Source of the DNA: Photobacterium salinisoli
GTDB taxonomy: Bacteria; Pseudomonadota; Gammaproteobacteria; Enterobacterales; Vibrionaceae
Assembly: GCF_003614885.1 (NCBI RefSeq)
Contig: NZ_QZMS01000007.1
Location: forward strand, 2,046,001-2,110,000
Direction of reading: 5' to 3'
Length of the DNA: 64,000 bases
The notes beneath the pieces are model-generated. The model saw only the letters and a list, made by a program, of their open reading frames with translations, did no database searches and was not told the DNA's origin. Below, piece after piece: positions 11,005 through 23,817 of this stretch. Both the position numbers and the translations under genes were made by a program. Position 1 is the first letter of the stretch, and every line of letters begins with the position of its first letter.

Positions 11005-11955
11005 TTAGCCTACATTTTTGACCTGCAATTCCCGCGGCACTTCAAAGAACATATTTTCTTCACGACCGCTCAGCTCTTCCACTTCGCCACCGGCCAGCGC
11101 CTGAATGCGTGCGATAATCTGGTTAACCAGAGCTTCCGGCGCAGAGGCTCCCGCCGTGACTCCCACACTCGTTTTGCCAGTCAGCCAGTTGGCATCGACA
11201 TCTTCGGCACAGTCAGTCAGGTAGCTTGGGGTCCCCAGCTTTTCTGCTAATTCACGCAGGCGATTAGAGTTGGAGGAATTTTTTGACCCTACCACTATCA
11301 TCACATCGACACCGGCGGCCATTTCCCGCACGGCATCCTGGCGATTCTGGGTTGCGTAACAGATATCATCTTTGCGCGGTCCCTGAATATCCGGAAAGAC
11401 TTGTCGCAAACGATCTATGACCTCTGCCGTTTCGTCCACCGACAACGTTGTCTGGCTGACATAGTGCAGGTTAGTTGGATCTTTTACGATATCTTTCAGC
11501 TTATCGACGTCAGCCGGGGTTTCCACCAGATACATACCCCCCGTATCACTGGCGTACTGCCCCATAGTCCCTTCGACTTCAGGGTGACCGGCATGGCCGA
11601 TCAGCACCACTTCCATATCACGACGGCTGGCGCGGGCAACTTCCATGTGGACTTTGGTGACCAGAGGACATGTCGCATCAAACACGGTTAACTTGCGCGC
11701 TTTCGCTTCATTGCGGACAGCCTGAGAGACCCCGTGAGCGGAGAAAATAACAATATTATCATCCGGCACTTCGCTCAGCTCTTCCACGAAGACAGCCCCA
11801 CGCTGTTTCAGTCCTTCAACCACAAACCGGTTGTGAACCACCTCATGGCGCACGTAAATAGGCGGCTGATACAGCTCCAGCGCACGCTCAACGATACTGA
11901 TTGCCCGATCAACACCGGCACAGAAACCACGAGGGTTAGCAAGTAAGATTTTCAT
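11005..11955 (-). CDS. ispH: 4-hydroxy-3-methylbut-2-enyl diphosphate reductase
   Basis: IspH (LytB) is the iron-sulfur enzyme of the last step of the MEP isoprenoid pathway, giving IPP and DMAPP. The 316-residue product has all three cluster-binding cysteines: [10 protein letters not shown] (Cys 12), [11 protein letters not shown] (about 96) and [11 protein letters not shown] (about 198). It also has the TGASAPE-type segment ([11 protein letters not shown]) near the C terminus. It is last in the lspA-fkpB-ispH gene string, 66 bases after fkpB. Confidence 0.97.
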   Translation of the reverse strand: MKILLANPRGFCAGVDRAISIVERALELYQPPIYVRHEVVHNRFVVEGLKQRGAVFVEELSEVPDDNIVIFSAHGVSQAVRNEAKARKLTVFDATCPLVTKVHMEVARASRRDMEVVLIGHAGHPEVEGTMGQYASDTGGMYLVETPADVDKLKDIVKDPTNLHYVSQTTLSVDETAEVIDRLRQVFPDIQGPRKDDICYATQNRQDAVREMAAGVDVMIVVGSKNSSNSNRLRELAEKLGTPSYLTDCAEDVDANWLTGKTSVGVTAGASAPEALVNQIIARIQALAGGEVEELSGREENMFFEVPRELQVKNVG

Positions 11956-12021
11956 ATCTGAGGACTCTTTACCTTCATCCTTCCACTCCTTTCTTCATGA
12001 TGGCCGGGAGCGGATATGGGT

Positions 12022-12456
12022 TTACCCTTCGATGCTGACTACTTCAACATCAAAGGTCACCCGCTGGCCGGCCAGCGGATGATTGAAATCAACAGTGACA
12101 GAATCACCGACCACAGCGGTAATCACACCAGGGATATCCTGCCCGTCCGGGCCGCTGAATGCAATGATAGCGCCGACTTCTGCCGGAGCATCCGAGTTAA
12201 AGCGGGTTAAATCAACATGATGGATATTATCAGGGTTCGGCATACCGAACGCATCTTCCGGCTCAAGCACAAACTGTTTTTTTTCGCCCTGTGTCAGGCC
12301 AAGCAGGCAATGTTCAAAGTTGTCAGTCAGGCTGCCATCGCCCATACGAAACTTAGCCGGTTTCCCCATAGACTGAGTAGACTCAGCGACAGAGCCGTCT
12401 TCCAGCTTGATGGAAAAGTGCATTAAAACTTCACTGTTGTGCGTGATGACCGACAT
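12022..12456 (-). CDS. fkpB: FKBP-type peptidyl-prolyl isomerase FkpB (SlpA-like)
   Basis: This is a small cytoplasmic FKBP-type prolyl isomerase/chaperone. The ATG at 12456 gives 144 residues beginning MSVITHNSEVLMHFSIKLEDG, close to the E. coli SlpA length. AGGA lies seven bases upstream. Longer in-frame starts add an unrelated 24-residue tail and are rejected. The core segments DGSVAEST, GKPAKFRMGDGSL and VDFNHPLAGQRVTFDVEV match the family, including the inserted-in-flap domain. It sits between lspA and ispH, its conserved position. Confidence 0.93.
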   Translation of the reverse strand: MSVITHNSEVLMHFSIKLEDGSVAESTQSMGKPAKFRMGDGSLTDNFEHCLLGLTQGEKKQFVLEPEDAFGMPNPDNIHHVDLTRFNSDAPAEVGAIIAFSGPDGQDIPGVITAVVGDSVTVDFNHPLAGQRVTFDVEVVSIEG

Positions 12457-12592
12457 ACATACATCCTGAATACGAATTACTAACTGGAACGGCAGGCCTT
12501 CATTATCAAGCTTACCGGATAAATCCACCGCTTTTTACAATAAAGCGCCGCCCATCGCAACGAGCAGCGCTTGGTTCGTGAGCCTGAACGCC

Positions 12593-13107
12593 TTACTGGT
12601 TAGCTTTGGTCTTTGTCTTTCCGGCTAATACGCCTTCCAGAATGATAAGACCTGCGCCAACGCAGATTGCCGAGTCAGCAATATTAAACGCCGGCCAGTG
12701 GTGCTGCCCGATATAAAAATCGAGAAAATCCACCACGAAGCCATGGTACAGACGATCAAACAGGTTGCCCAAGGCGCCCCCTATGATCAGCGCATAGGCA
12801 GAATTGACCATAGTGTGGCTGGCTGGAGTGCGGCGCATCCAGACCATGAGCAGCACTGTCACCCCTAAGGCAATAGCGGTAAAGAGCCATCGCTGCCAGC
12901 CACTGGCATCACTCAGAAAACTGAAGGCTGCGCCGTAGTTATGCACATACAGCAGATTAAAGAAAGGCAAGACTTCAATGCGATTAGGCCAGCCGTATCC
13001 CATGGTGTCCATCACCAGCAGCTTAGTGCCAATATCGATGGCAAAGACCAGAACCGCCAGCCACAGCCAGCGGATTCCGGATTGCTTCAAAGCAGGTAAA
13101 TTACTCA

Positions 13108-13108
<1 letters not shown>
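12593..13108 (-). CDS. lspA: Lipoprotein signal peptidase (signal peptidase II)
   Basis: LspA is the inner-membrane aspartyl protease that removes signal peptides from diacylglyceryl prolipoproteins. The 171-residue protein has four hydrophobic segments. The catalytic aspartates lie in [22 protein letters not shown] and [11 protein letters not shown], matching family motifs. Its start codon overlaps the ileS stop by one base, indicating translational coupling. Its substrate-modifying partner lgt is also in this window at 24.8-25.6 kb. Confidence 0.97.
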
Positions 13109-15935
<2,827 letters not shown>

Positions 15936-15939
<4 letters not shown>

Positions 15940-16910
15940 TGATTCTCAATTCCGTTACTTGGGCGAAGTTGGACATGTTGACGATGCTCAGACAGCCACA
16001 CCCGCGCAGTCTGGGCATCACGCTCGATTTGCGCTTTCAGCGCATCAAAGGAGGCGAATTTAATTTCATCTCGTAGTTTGTGATGTAGTACCACTTCAAT
16101 CTGACAACCATAAATATCAGACTGATAATCAAATAAATGGACTTCCAGTTGCTGGCGTTCGCCATTCACTGTCGGTCGGCGGCCGATATTCGCCACCCCG
16201 GGCAATGGCTGTTGTGCCACCCCAAGAACTTCAACGGCATACACACCGGAGACCGGTGAAACCCGGCGCTTCAGCGGCACGTTGGCCGTTGGGAAACCTA
16301 TGGTCCGGCCCAGCTTCTGGCCATGTGATACCCGGCCGGTAATACTGTAAGGGCGACCCAGCATAGCTTCCGCTGAGGCCAGATCATCACTGGCCAGTGC
16401 TTCGCGGATTGCCGTACTGCTCACTCGCTGAGTATCTACACAGTAACTCTGGGTACTGACAACCTCAAAGCCGAATTCACGTCCGGCGGCTTCCAGCATG
16501 GCAAAATCACCGCTGCGGCCTTTGCCGAAGCGAAAGTCGTCTCCAACAACCAGAAACTTAACACCCAATTGTTCCACCAACAAGCGACGGACGAAATCTT
16601 CCGGTGCCATAGCGGCAAAGCGGGCATTGAAATTAACACATAACAGGCGATCAATGCCTGCATGGCTGAGCTGCTGATACTTGTCGCGAAAGCGGGTCAG
16701 TCTTGCCGGCGCCTTGTCTTTGGCAAAAAGCTCCATGGGCTGAGGCTCAAAACTCATCACAGTCGAAGGAACCCCTAATCGCCGGGCTTGCTCCAGTACC
16801 TGACGCAGCACGGCCAGGTGCCCCTGATGGACCCCGTCAAAGTTGCCAATTGTCAGAACACAGCCGTGGTGACCGGGCCGGATATTATGAATTCCTCGGA
16901 TCAATTCCAT
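15936..16910 (-). CDS. ribF: Bifunctional riboflavin kinase / FAD synthetase
   Basis: RibF phosphorylates riboflavin to FMN and adenylylates FMN to FAD. In the 324-residue product the N-terminal nucleotidyltransferase domain has [14 protein letters not shown] (about residues 22-35, the HxGH ATP motif). The C-terminal flavokinase domain has [13 protein letters not shown] (about 205) and [11 protein letters not shown]. The last four bases overlap the ileS start, as in the conserved murJ-ribF-ileS-lspA cluster. Confidence 0.97.
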
Positions 16911-17043
16911 CTGCAGCTAATCATTACCAAAGTCAAAAACTGACGGATTATATACCAGAGCGCAACAGGGTTAAAACCATGCGCGCCGTAAGATGTACTT
17001 TTTTGCCTCAATTCTCTGCTGGTCATAATCCGTATCGTGCACC

Positions 17044-18603
17044 TTAGCCTTCGCTACGCAGGTGGTGTAAACGGACACCTGTCACCATCAGGGATAACAG
17101 GTAAGTCACGGCCCCAAGACCTATCAGGCCAGTCAGCCAGTACACACGCTGCATCAGGCTCAATGACAGCCAGTGTGCCATATCCGGCGACAGCCATAAC
17201 AGCACACCCACCATAGCCACGCCGGCAATAACCAAACGGATGACGAATCCAAACGTAGTACGTGAAATACGGTACACCCCGGCACGGTGCAGGCCGCGGT
17301 ACAAGAGTGCGGCGTTGACCAGTGCTGACAAGGCCGTTGCCAGCGCCAGACCAACATAGCCTAAGAAATAAGCAAAAATGGCATTGAATACCATATTGGT
17401 GACCATAGCAATAACGCCATAGCGCACCGGCGTTCGGGTGTCTTGTCTTGCATAATAACCAGGCGCCAGCACCTTGATTAACATAAAGTTCAGCAGGCCA
17501 GACGCGTAAGCCAGCAGTGACATGCCCGCCTGCTCGACATCATTGGGCGTAAATTCCCCCCGCATGAAAAGCACCATCAGCATAGGCTTCGCCAGCACCA
17601 TTAGCCCCAGCATAGCAGGCAAACCGAGCAGAAGTACCATTCTGACTCCCCAATCCATGGTGTGGGCAAAATGCTCCCGGTTCTGATCAACATGCTTACG
17701 CGACAAGGCCGGCAGGATAACGGTCGCAATGGCAATCCCAAACAGACCTAAAGGAAATTCAAGCAGCCGGTCTGAGTAATACAGCCAGCTGATGGAGCCC
17801 GTCATCAAAAAGCTGGCGATGAAGGTATCAAACAGCAGGTTAATCTGGCTCACTGAGACACCGAACAAGGCCGGTATCATCAAAGTGCGGATTTTCACCA
17901 CGCCGGGATCGCGCCATCCCCAGCGCGGACGTACCAGCACCCCTTCACGGTAAAGAAAGGGCAACTGAAACAGAAACTGTACTAAGCCCCCCAGAAAAAC
18001 CCCCAGCGCCAGGCCAATTTCTGGCTGTTCCAGATTCGGCGATACCCACCAGGCACACAAAATAATGGAGATATTGAGAAATACCGGGGTAAACGAAGAA
18101 ACGGCAAATTTCCCCAGGGTATTGAGCACAGCTCCTGACAAAGCAACCAGAGTGATAAACCACAGGTAAGGAAAAGTGATTTTCAGCAACAGGCTGGCCA
18201 GTTCAAACTTTGGCGCTGCCGGCCCGTCATTGAGCCAGTCTAGAAACCAACCGGCACCAAACAGGGCAGTAATCGCCCCGGAGCCTAAAACGCCCAACAG
18301 GGTAACCAGGGTCACTATCCCCCCGAGTGTACCGGACACCCGGGCGATCAGCTCGCGGGTCTTGTCTTTGTCACCCGCCGCATGGGTTTCTGTCAGCACG
18401 GGCACAAAGGCTTGAGAGAAAGCCCCTTCGGCAAACAGACGGCGAAGGAAGTTGGGAATTTTATTTGCGAAGAAAAAAACATCGGCAGCCGCACCGGCTC
18501 CCATCAGGTTTGCTACCACTACATCCCGCACTAAACCCATGACGCGAGATACTAAAGTCATACTGCTGACGATCAGCCCGGAGCGCAAAAGACGCTTACT
18601 CAC
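17044..18603 (-). CDS. murJ: Lipid II flippase MurJ
   Basis: MurJ (MviN) flips undecaprenyl-linked lipid II across the inner membrane for peptidoglycan synthesis. The 519-residue polytopic protein has about 14 hydrophobic segments. Family landmarks include SRVMGLVRDVVVA near the N terminus, RRLFAEGAFSQAFVP (about 55-70) and GYYARQDTRTPV (about 360). The start is a GTG at 18603 with GAGG seven bases upstream. It is divergent from rpsT and upstream of ribF, in the usual Vibrio order. Confidence 0.96.
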   Translation of the reverse strand: MSKRLLRSGLIVSSMTLVSRVMGLVRDVVVANLMGAGAAADVFFFANKIPNFLRRLFAEGAFSQAFVPVLTETHAAGDKDKTRELIARVSGTLGGIVTLVTLLGVLGSGAITALFGAGWFLDWLNDGPAAPKFELASLLLKITFPYLWFITLVALSGAVLNTLGKFAVSSFTPVFLNISIILCAWWVSPNLEQPEIGLALGVFLGGLVQFLFQLPFLYREGVLVRPRWGWRDPGVVKIRTLMIPALFGVSVSQINLLFDTFIASFLMTGSISWLYYSDRLLEFPLGLFGIAIATVILPALSRKHVDQNREHFAHTMDWGVRMVLLLGLPAMLGLMVLAKPMLMVLFMRGEFTPNDVEQAGMSLLAYASGLLNFMLIKVLAPGYYARQDTRTPVRYGVIAMVTNMVFNAIFAYFLGYVGLALATALSALVNAALLYRGLHRAGVYRISRTTFGFVIRLVIAGVAMVGVLLWLSPDMAHWLSLSLMQRVYWLTGLIGLGAVTYLLSLMVTGVRLHHLRSEG

Positions 18604-18736
18604 AAAAAAACCTCATAAAAGATGGCCCAGAAAGGTGACTTGCAGAGCCAAATGCTGGTAGAATCTGCCGCCATATTAACCGTGTTAATGCACAAGTGCC
18701 AATTTCAATGGCGCGGCTGTTATTTGCACAAATCAT

Positions 18737-18765
18737 TTGACATTGTTCGGTTTTAGAGGCATATT
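18737..18765 (+). promoter_or_regulatory. rpsT promoter
   Basis: TTGACA (18737-18742), 17 bases, then CATATT (18760-18765). Transcription would start near 18772, about 40 bases before the rpsT start codon. Confidence 0.65.
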
Positions 18766-18812
18766 CCTCGGCCTTAAATTGTCACCATACCAAGAATTTG
18801 GGAGTTACACCC

Positions 18813-19073
18813 TTGGCAAATATCAAATCTGCTAAGAAACGTGCAATCACTTCTGAAAAACGTCGTCAGCACAACGCTAGCCGTCGTTCTATGATGCGCA
18901 CTTTCTTCAAAAAAGTTGTTGCTGCTATTGAAGCAGGCGATAAAGAAGCCGCCGTTAAGGCCTTCGCTGACATGCAACCTGTTATGGACCGTATGGCTAC
19001 TAAAGGCCTGGTTCATAAAAACAAGGCTGCCCGTCATAAAGCGCGCCTGTCTGCAAAAATCAACGCTCTGTAA
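18813..19073 (+). CDS. rpsT: 30S ribosomal protein S20
   Basis: S20 is a primary 16S rRNA-binding protein of the small subunit. The start is a TTG at 18813 with GGGAG upstream. It gives an 86-residue basic protein beginning (M)[17 protein letters not shown], exactly where S20 starts elsewhere. E. coli rpsT also uses UUG, which is part of its translational autocontrol, so the rare codon is probably functional here. An ATG five codons upstream is out of place for the family. Confidence 0.97.
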   Translation: MANIKSAKKRAITSEKRRQHNASRRSMMRTFFKKVVAAIEAGDKEAAVKAFADMQPVMDRMATKGLVHKNKAARHKARLSAKINAL

Positions 19074-19097
19074 TTTCAGTGCATTGATGCTACAGCA

Positions 19098-19129
19098 ATA
19101 AAAAAACCGGCTATGGCCGGTTTTTTTAT
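19098..19129. terminator. rpsT terminator (bidirectional)
   Basis: The stem AAACCGGC / GCCGGTTT is flanked by an A-run and a T-run. It ends rpsT and could also stop the leftward hlyU transcript. Confidence 0.88.
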
Positions 19130-19175
19130 ATCCGCTAGTTACTTTAGCGTCTCGTCCCAGACTGACTAAAAGCGC

Positions 19176-19466
19176 TTAGCAGTACATTTGCTGTAACAAC
19201 TGAATCATCGACTTCACTTCCTGGCTTCTTAGTCTGTAGAACACAGTCTGCGACTCTTTACGTGTCGCCACCAGGCCATCACGCCTTAGCCAGGCAAGAT
19301 GCTGTGACAAGGCCGACTGGCTTAATTCCAGACGGTCACTCATCGTTCCAACCGACAACTCTCCTTCCAGCAAGTAGCATAAAATCAGCAGTCGCCGCTC
19401 ATTAGCCATAGCCTTAAGCAAAGATACTGCCTGAGGAGCACTGTGATGTAACGTTATGGTTTCCAT
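19176..19466 (-). CDS. hlyU: HlyU-type ArsR/SmtB family transcriptional regulator
   Basis: This 96-residue winged-helix regulator reads as a HlyU ortholog: AVSLLKAMANERRLLILC, then the recognition region LSQSALSQHLAWLRRDGLV and the wing TRKESQTVFYRL. In vibrios HlyU relieves H-NS silencing of toxin and RTX genes. It lacks ArsR-type metal-binding cysteine clusters but keeps two isolated cysteines (LILCYLL and the C-terminal MYC), the pair reported to act as a thiol switch in V. cholerae HlyU. Position next to nhaR and rpsT fits Vibrionaceae. Target genes are not visible in this window. Confidence 0.88.
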   Translation of the reverse strand: METITLHHSAPQAVSLLKAMANERRLLILCYLLEGELSVGTMSDRLELSQSALSQHLAWLRRDGLVATRKESQTVFYRLRSQEVKSMIQLLQQMYC

Positions 19467-19525
19467 CTTTCCACCGCTTGAACTTCAGTGATTTATCTAT
19501 TGACTTCTATCACTGAAAAAGGCGG

Positions 19526-20413
19526 TCATTTGAACAATTTTCTGAAGTCGGCTTCGCAAATTTTCTTCACCGCAGGGTGCATGATCATACGTTCTGCAAA
19601 AATAACGTAATATTCCTCCCGAATTGCTCTTACTCGCTTCACTTCGCGTACGGTATGCAACTGTTCAATCTCTTCAGCATAAATTGAAGGCGCCACAAAC
19701 ATAGATTTTCGAAACGCGCCGAACGCTTTCATCAGGGCCGCATCATCAAACTCACCCAGTATATTGGGCGTGATCCCCTGCTGATCAAACCAATGGTGCA
19801 GTTTACGTCCCATAGCCGTGCGGCGTCCCGGTACCAAGAGCTTATATTCTTCAAGACAAGCTGGAAAACTGAGGGACTTTTCTGCATCCGAACAGAAAAA
19901 GCTCATGCCTGACTCGCCCAGTTTTTTACTGAACAACCCGGGGCTCTGTGTGGAGTCCACCGGGCAATCAGACAAAATCATATCCAGCTTATGCTGAGAC
20001 AATTGCTCCAGCAGCATTTCATGCGTCGACTCGTAGCAGCGTAAATGAATGCGCTCATCTTCAGGGATACCTGCCATCAAAATCTTACTGACCAGACGTT
20101 TTGACAGCGCATCCGCGACCCCGACTTCCAGCAACTGATTTTCGCGCTGGGTATAATTGACGATATCCAGTAATTCATAACTGAGATCAAACATCTTGTC
20201 GGCGTACTTAAAGACCAGCTGTCCCAGCTCTGTGGGCTCAATGTTGCGGCCAACCCTTTTTGTCAGCTTTCCGTTCAGCCTTTCCTCAAGTGCTCTTATC
20301 TGGCCCGTCACTGTCTGTGGGGCCAGAAATAATGCATCGGCCGCTTTGGTCACTGACCCTTGCTTGCAGACCATCCAGAAATAATACAGGTGATTGTAAT
20401 TCAGGTGCGACAC
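19526..20413 (-). CDS. nhaR: LysR-family sodium-responsive activator NhaR
   Basis: NhaR is the LysR-type activator of the NhaA Na+/H+ antiporter gene. The 295-residue protein opens [20 protein letters not shown] with the helix-turn-helix [27 protein letters not shown] (about 19-45), followed by the co-inducer domain. It lies three genes from nhaA on the same strand, but a terminator separates them, so it may have its own promoter. Confidence 0.93.
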   Translation of the reverse strand: MSHLNYNHLYYFWMVCKQGSVTKAADALFLAPQTVTGQIRALEERLNGKLTKRVGRNIEPTELGQLVFKYADKMFDLSYELLDIVNYTQRENQLLEVGVADALSKRLVSKILMAGIPEDERIHLRCYESTHEMLLEQLSQHKLDMILSDCPVDSTQSPGLFSKKLGESGMSFFCSDAEKSLSFPACLEEYKLLVPGRRTAMGRKLHHWFDQQGITPNILGEFDDAALMKAFGAFRKSMFVAPSIYAEEIEQLHTVREVKRVRAIREEYYVIFAERMIMHPAVKKICEADFRKLFK

Positions 20414-20438
20414 TGTCGTAGGCCTCGATACTCAACAA

Positions 20439-20474
20439 ATAAAAAACCCCAGGCCTTGTCAGCCTGGGGTTATC
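20439..20474 (-). terminator. Terminator after the nhaA transcript
   Basis: The stem CCCCAGGC / GCCTGGGG with AACC flanks is followed on the minus strand by six U residues. It lies between the small secreted-protein gene and nhaR. Confidence 0.85.
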
Positions 20475-20517
20475 CTATGTGTTTTTCATCCGAAAAGACA
20501 CCGGGGACGGGAATGGA

Positions 20518-20784
20518 TTATTGCGCCTGTATCTCTGTTACTGCTTCCGCTGAGACTACATGGCGGGAGCGCTCACCCGCACGTTGCTCCAGTGCCCGGG
20601 CCAGAAAACCGGTAGGAGCACTGTCCTGCCGTTCCTGGCTCTGATTCACCCCCTGCTCAAAGCCGGTAAGATAGGCTTTGCACAGCTCATTATCAAGCTG
20701 CTGCTGGCAGTGACTGTAGTCAGCCGCCGCGGCTGAGGCACCAGCCGAACTCAGGCCCAATACCAGTACAATTAATGCTTTCAT
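20518..20784 (-). CDS. Small secreted protein of unknown function
   Basis: This is an 88-residue product that I do not recognise. The ATG at 20784 has GGGAGG five bases upstream. A signal peptide is clear (MKALIVLVLGLSSAGASA). The mature part of about 70 residues has two cysteines nine apart (YSHCQQQLDNELCKAYL), likely a disulfide, then a Gln/Glu-rich tail. It starts 20 bases after the nhaA stop, so the two are probably co-transcribed; a role connected with nhaA is inference from position only. Confidence 0.75.
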   Translation of the reverse strand: MKALIVLVLGLSSAGASAAAADYSHCQQQLDNELCKAYLTGFEQGVNQSQERQDSAPTGFLARALEQRAGERSRHVVSAEAVTEIQAQ

Positions 20785-20804
20785 AAACACCTCCCTGTCC
20801 CGGA

Positions 20805-21986
20805 TTACGATGATGTCTGACTGTCCTTAACGGCCTTGGTAGCCGGCAGTGAACGGTGCAGCAATATATAGCCGACAACAGCTGCGGTGGTCGAACCTAT
20901 CAAAATACCCAGCTTGGAATAAGTCATCAGCTCGACATCAGCACCGCTGAATGCCAGCATCGAAATAAATATCGACATAGTAAAGCCGATACCGCACAGC
21001 ACAGACACCGCAAATATCTGACCAAAGCCTGTACCTTCAGGTAAACGCGCTATCCCCATTTTCACTGCCAGATAACTCGCGGTAAAAATGCCCAGTGGTT
21101 TACCCACAACCAGGCCCAGCGCAATCCCCAGTGGCAGCATAGCGGTCAGCCCTTCTGCCGATACACCTGCCAGCGAAATTCCCGCATTCGCAAAGGCGAA
21201 AAGCGGCAATATCAGATACGCGACATACGGATGTAATCCATGCTCCAGAGTCTTGAGCGGCGAGATCTCTTTGCCCTGCTTATTCTGCCCCTGAAGCGGG
21301 ATGGCAAAGCCCAGTACGACACCCGCCAGCGTGGCATGCACGCCTGACTGAAGTACGCTGAACCAGAGCACCAGCCCGACCAGGGTATACCAGACCAGGT
21401 TTGTGACATTGCGTGCGTGCATAATAAAGAGTATGGCAGTCGCGGCGAATGCCACGGCCAGCGCAATGGCAGACAAATCACTGCTGTAGAACAAGGCTAT
21501 GATGACAATAACACCCAGGTCATCAATAATGGCTAATGCCAGCAAAAAGACTTTCAGGCTAACCGGCACCCGGTTACCCAAGAGCGCCATGATCCCCAAC
21601 GCAAATGCGATATCTGTCGCCGCTGGAATTGCCCAGCCACCAATTGCCACTGGGTCGTCATAGTTAAAAAGCACATACACTAAAGCCGGCGCGACCATAC
21701 CACCCAATGCGGCGATAGCAGGGAAAATCGCTTTCTCTTTAGTATTCAGTGCACCTTCGATCAGTTCACGCTTCACTTCCAGGCCAATCACCAGAAAGAA
21801 AATCGCCATCAAACCGTCGTTAATCCAATGCTCTACCGACAGGCCAGCGATATAAGTATGTAATGCGCCCTCATACACTGACTGCAAAGGCGAGTTGGCA
21901 ATGATCATGGCCAGGGCCGCCGCGACGATCAGCAAGATGCCGCCGGCAGACTCTAATTTAAAGAATTTCAGAATTACATCGGTCAT
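20805..21986 (-). CDS. nhaA: Na+/H+ antiporter NhaA
   Basis: NhaA exports sodium in exchange for protons across the inner membrane. The ATG at 21986, with GGAG nine bases upstream, gives 393 residues beginning [19 protein letters not shown], where Vibrio NhaA proteins start. A 28-codon upstream extension is rejected. The ion-binding aspartates are in [19 protein letters not shown] (about 155-160), [15 protein letters not shown] precedes them, and [10 protein letters not shown] follows. About 11-12 membrane segments are visible. Confidence 0.96.
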   Translation of the reverse strand: MTDVILKFFKLESAGGILLIVAAALAMIIANSPLQSVYEGALHTYIAGLSVEHWINDGLMAIFFLVIGLEVKRELIEGALNTKEKAIFPAIAALGGMVAPALVYVLFNYDDPVAIGGWAIPAATDIAFALGIMALLGNRVPVSLKVFLLALAIIDDLGVIVIIALFYSSDLSAIALAVAFAATAILFIMHARNVTNLVWYTLVGLVLWFSVLQSGVHATLAGVVLGFAIPLQGQNKQGKEISPLKTLEHGLHPYVAYLILPLFAFANAGISLAGVSAEGLTAMLPLGIALGLVVGKPLGIFTASYLAVKMGIARLPEGTGFGQIFAVSVLCGIGFTMSIFISMLAFSGADVELMTYSKLGILIGSTTAAVVGYILLHRSLPATKAVKDSQTSS

Positions 21987-22484
21987 TGACCGCAGCTCCT
22001 TACTACTCATTGTAAAATCACACTTTTTTAATTGATGTGCGGTTGAAACAGTGTAGACGCCTACAGACATCTCTGGGAAATCGTTTGTTTAGAGCCAATA
22101 ACTCGGAAAAACCGAACCATGAGCAGCAATACACCGTAATACCCGCAGTATCTAGTTATCATCCCAGGGCAGTGACAGCACACTTTCCAGAGTAAGCCAC
22201 CAACACTATGACACTGGAAACCCATCCGGCAAATTTTTTATCTGTTTTTTTTCGACATCCTTCTCTTCAATACTAATAAATGTTTTATTAAAAAAATCAC
22301 ACTCTTAAGCTAATAGATAAAAAGATAGATCCTGATCCCATTCTTTGCTCGCACCCATAAAATCCTCTGGTATGACAGAAAGGATTCGCTGTGTCATATT
22401 TCTGAAATATTCGTTCTCTACTATCGCGGCAACATTCAAAATACTGACACCAAAATGACATCACAATGTCACGGAGAACAGAAT
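21987..22484. promoter_or_regulatory. nhaA / nptA divergent intergenic region
   Basis: About 500 bases, AT-rich, with no credible gene. TATGACA (22371-22377) and TGTCATA (22392-22398) form an inverted repeat. The stretch 22391-22408 (TGTCATA-TTT-CTGAAAT) resembles a PhoB box with one good and one poor half. A second perfect repeat TGACAT-CACA-ATGTCA (22456-22471) sits directly before the nptA ribosome binding site. These may be operator or leader elements for nptA. NhaR sites for nhaA could not be placed. Confidence 0.35.
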
Positions 22485-23627
22485 ATGACTACCCAAGCCA
22501 CCACAGCTGAGCCAATGCAAAGCTCCATGCGATGGGTTCGTTGGGCAAACCTGGTTTTCATGCTTTATCTGCTGCTGGTCGCGGTCTCACTCGTGAGTGG
22601 CGGCTTTAAGTTGTCGGTTGGTGAGCAGGCCAAAACCCTGTTTGAGTTTGCCTCACACCCTATTGCAGGCCTGATGATCGGTCTGGTAGCCACCTCTCTC
22701 ATCCAATCTTCCAGTACGGTTACCTCTATCATAGTGGGTCTTGTTGCTGGTGGTCTGCCTGTTGAAACCGCGATCCCTATGGTGATGGGTGCCAATATTG
22801 GTACGACGATGACCAATACACTGGTCAGCCTGGGGCATGCCCGTTGTAAAGAAGAATTCCGCCGCGCATTTTCTGCCGCTACGGTTCATGATTTCTTTAA
22901 CCTGCTGGCTGTCTTTATCTTCCTGCCGCTGGAAATGATGTTCGGTCTGCTGCAAAAAATTTCCGCCTGGCTGGTTTCACCACTGATGTCGACCGGTGAC
23001 ATGAGCATGAAGGGGCTTGATTTCATTAAGCCTTTGACTAAACCGGCAGTTAACGCAGTCAAAGCGCCGCTGGAGTCCATGGGCACCATGGGCGGTGTGA
23101 TTATGATTGCACTGGGTATCGCGCTCATCTTCCTGGCGATTACTGTCATGGGTAAGCTGATGCGCAGCCTGATGGTTGGCCGTGCCCGTGAAATTCTGAA
23201 AAGTGCGATCGGCCGTGGCCCAATACACGGGATCGTGTCAGGTTCCATTGTAACTGTACTCGTGCAGTCGTCCTCAACGACAACCAGTTTGATGGTGCCT
23301 CTGGTTGGTACCGGAGTACTGAAAGTACGTGACGTGTATCCGTTTACGCTGGGCGCCAACATAGGCACCTGCATTACTGCACTGCTGGCTGCAACCGCTA
23401 TTTCCGGCGACCATGCCGTGTTTGCCCTGCAAATTGCGCTGGTGCACCTGTGCTTTAATGTGCTGGCAACCCTGCTGATCTTTGGCTTGCCGTTCCTGCG
23501 CGAACTGCCGCTGAAAGGCGCTATCTATCTGGGCGAACTGGCAGTAAAAAGTAAGTCTACGGTAGCTGCCTATCTGGGACTGGTGTTTATCATTATCCCG
23601 GGCAGCATTCTGGCCTTCACTGCATAA
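22485..23627 (+). CDS. nptA: Sodium-dependent phosphate cotransporter, NptA type
   Basis: This is a Na/Pi cotransporter of the NptA/SLC34-like family (380 residues from the ATG at 22485, GGAG eight bases upstream). The two inverted-repeat halves each carry the QSSS signature, QSSSTVTSIIVGLV (about 76-90) and QSSSTTTSLMVPLV (about 265-280). Each is followed by a GANIGTxxT motif (MGANIGTTMTNTL and LGANIGTCITALL). It has a membrane-spanning pattern throughout. It would import phosphate using the sodium gradient. It is divergent from nhaA. Confidence 0.93.
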   Translation: MTTQATTAEPMQSSMRWVRWANLVFMLYLLLVAVSLVSGGFKLSVGEQAKTLFEFASHPIAGLMIGLVATSLIQSSSTVTSIIVGLVAGGLPVETAIPMVMGANIGTTMTNTLVSLGHARCKEEFRRAFSAATVHDFFNLLAVFIFLPLEMMFGLLQKISAWLVSPLMSTGDMSMKGLDFIKPLTKPAVNAVKAPLESMGTMGGVIMIALGIALIFLAITVMGKLMRSLMVGRAREILKSAIGRGPIHGIVSGSIVTVLVQSSSTTTSLMVPLVGTGVLKVRDVYPFTLGANIGTCITALLAATAISGDHAVFALQIALVHLCFNVLATLLIFGLPFLRELPLKGAIYLGELAVKSKSTVAAYLGLVFIIIPGSILAFTA

Positions 23628-23645
23628 GCAACCCTTGTGAATACT

Positions 23646-23682
23646 AAAAAATCCCTGCTCACAGTGAGCAGGGATTTTTTTC
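23646..23682 (+). terminator. nptA terminator
   Basis: The stem AATCCCTGCTCAC / GTGAGCAGGGATT is followed by a T-run (TTTTTTT). Confidence 0.92.
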
Positions 23683-23772
23683 ATTCGATGATAACCGGTT
23701 ATTCTGCCGTACCAGCAATACCTGAGGATGCTCAGGCCGGCGTCAGCAGCTTTGGCGTCCGATCATTCAGGC

Positions 23773-23812
23773 ACAAAAAAGCCCCACATTCGTGAGGCTC
23801 TGTTTTTTTAGT
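23773..23812 (-). terminator. lgt-thyA terminator
   Basis: In the leftward transcript AGCCUCAC pairs with GUGGGGCU (8 bp, one G-U) across a GAAU loop, followed by six U residues, a few bases after the thyA stop. Confidence 0.82.
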
Positions 23813-23817
23813 TATTA

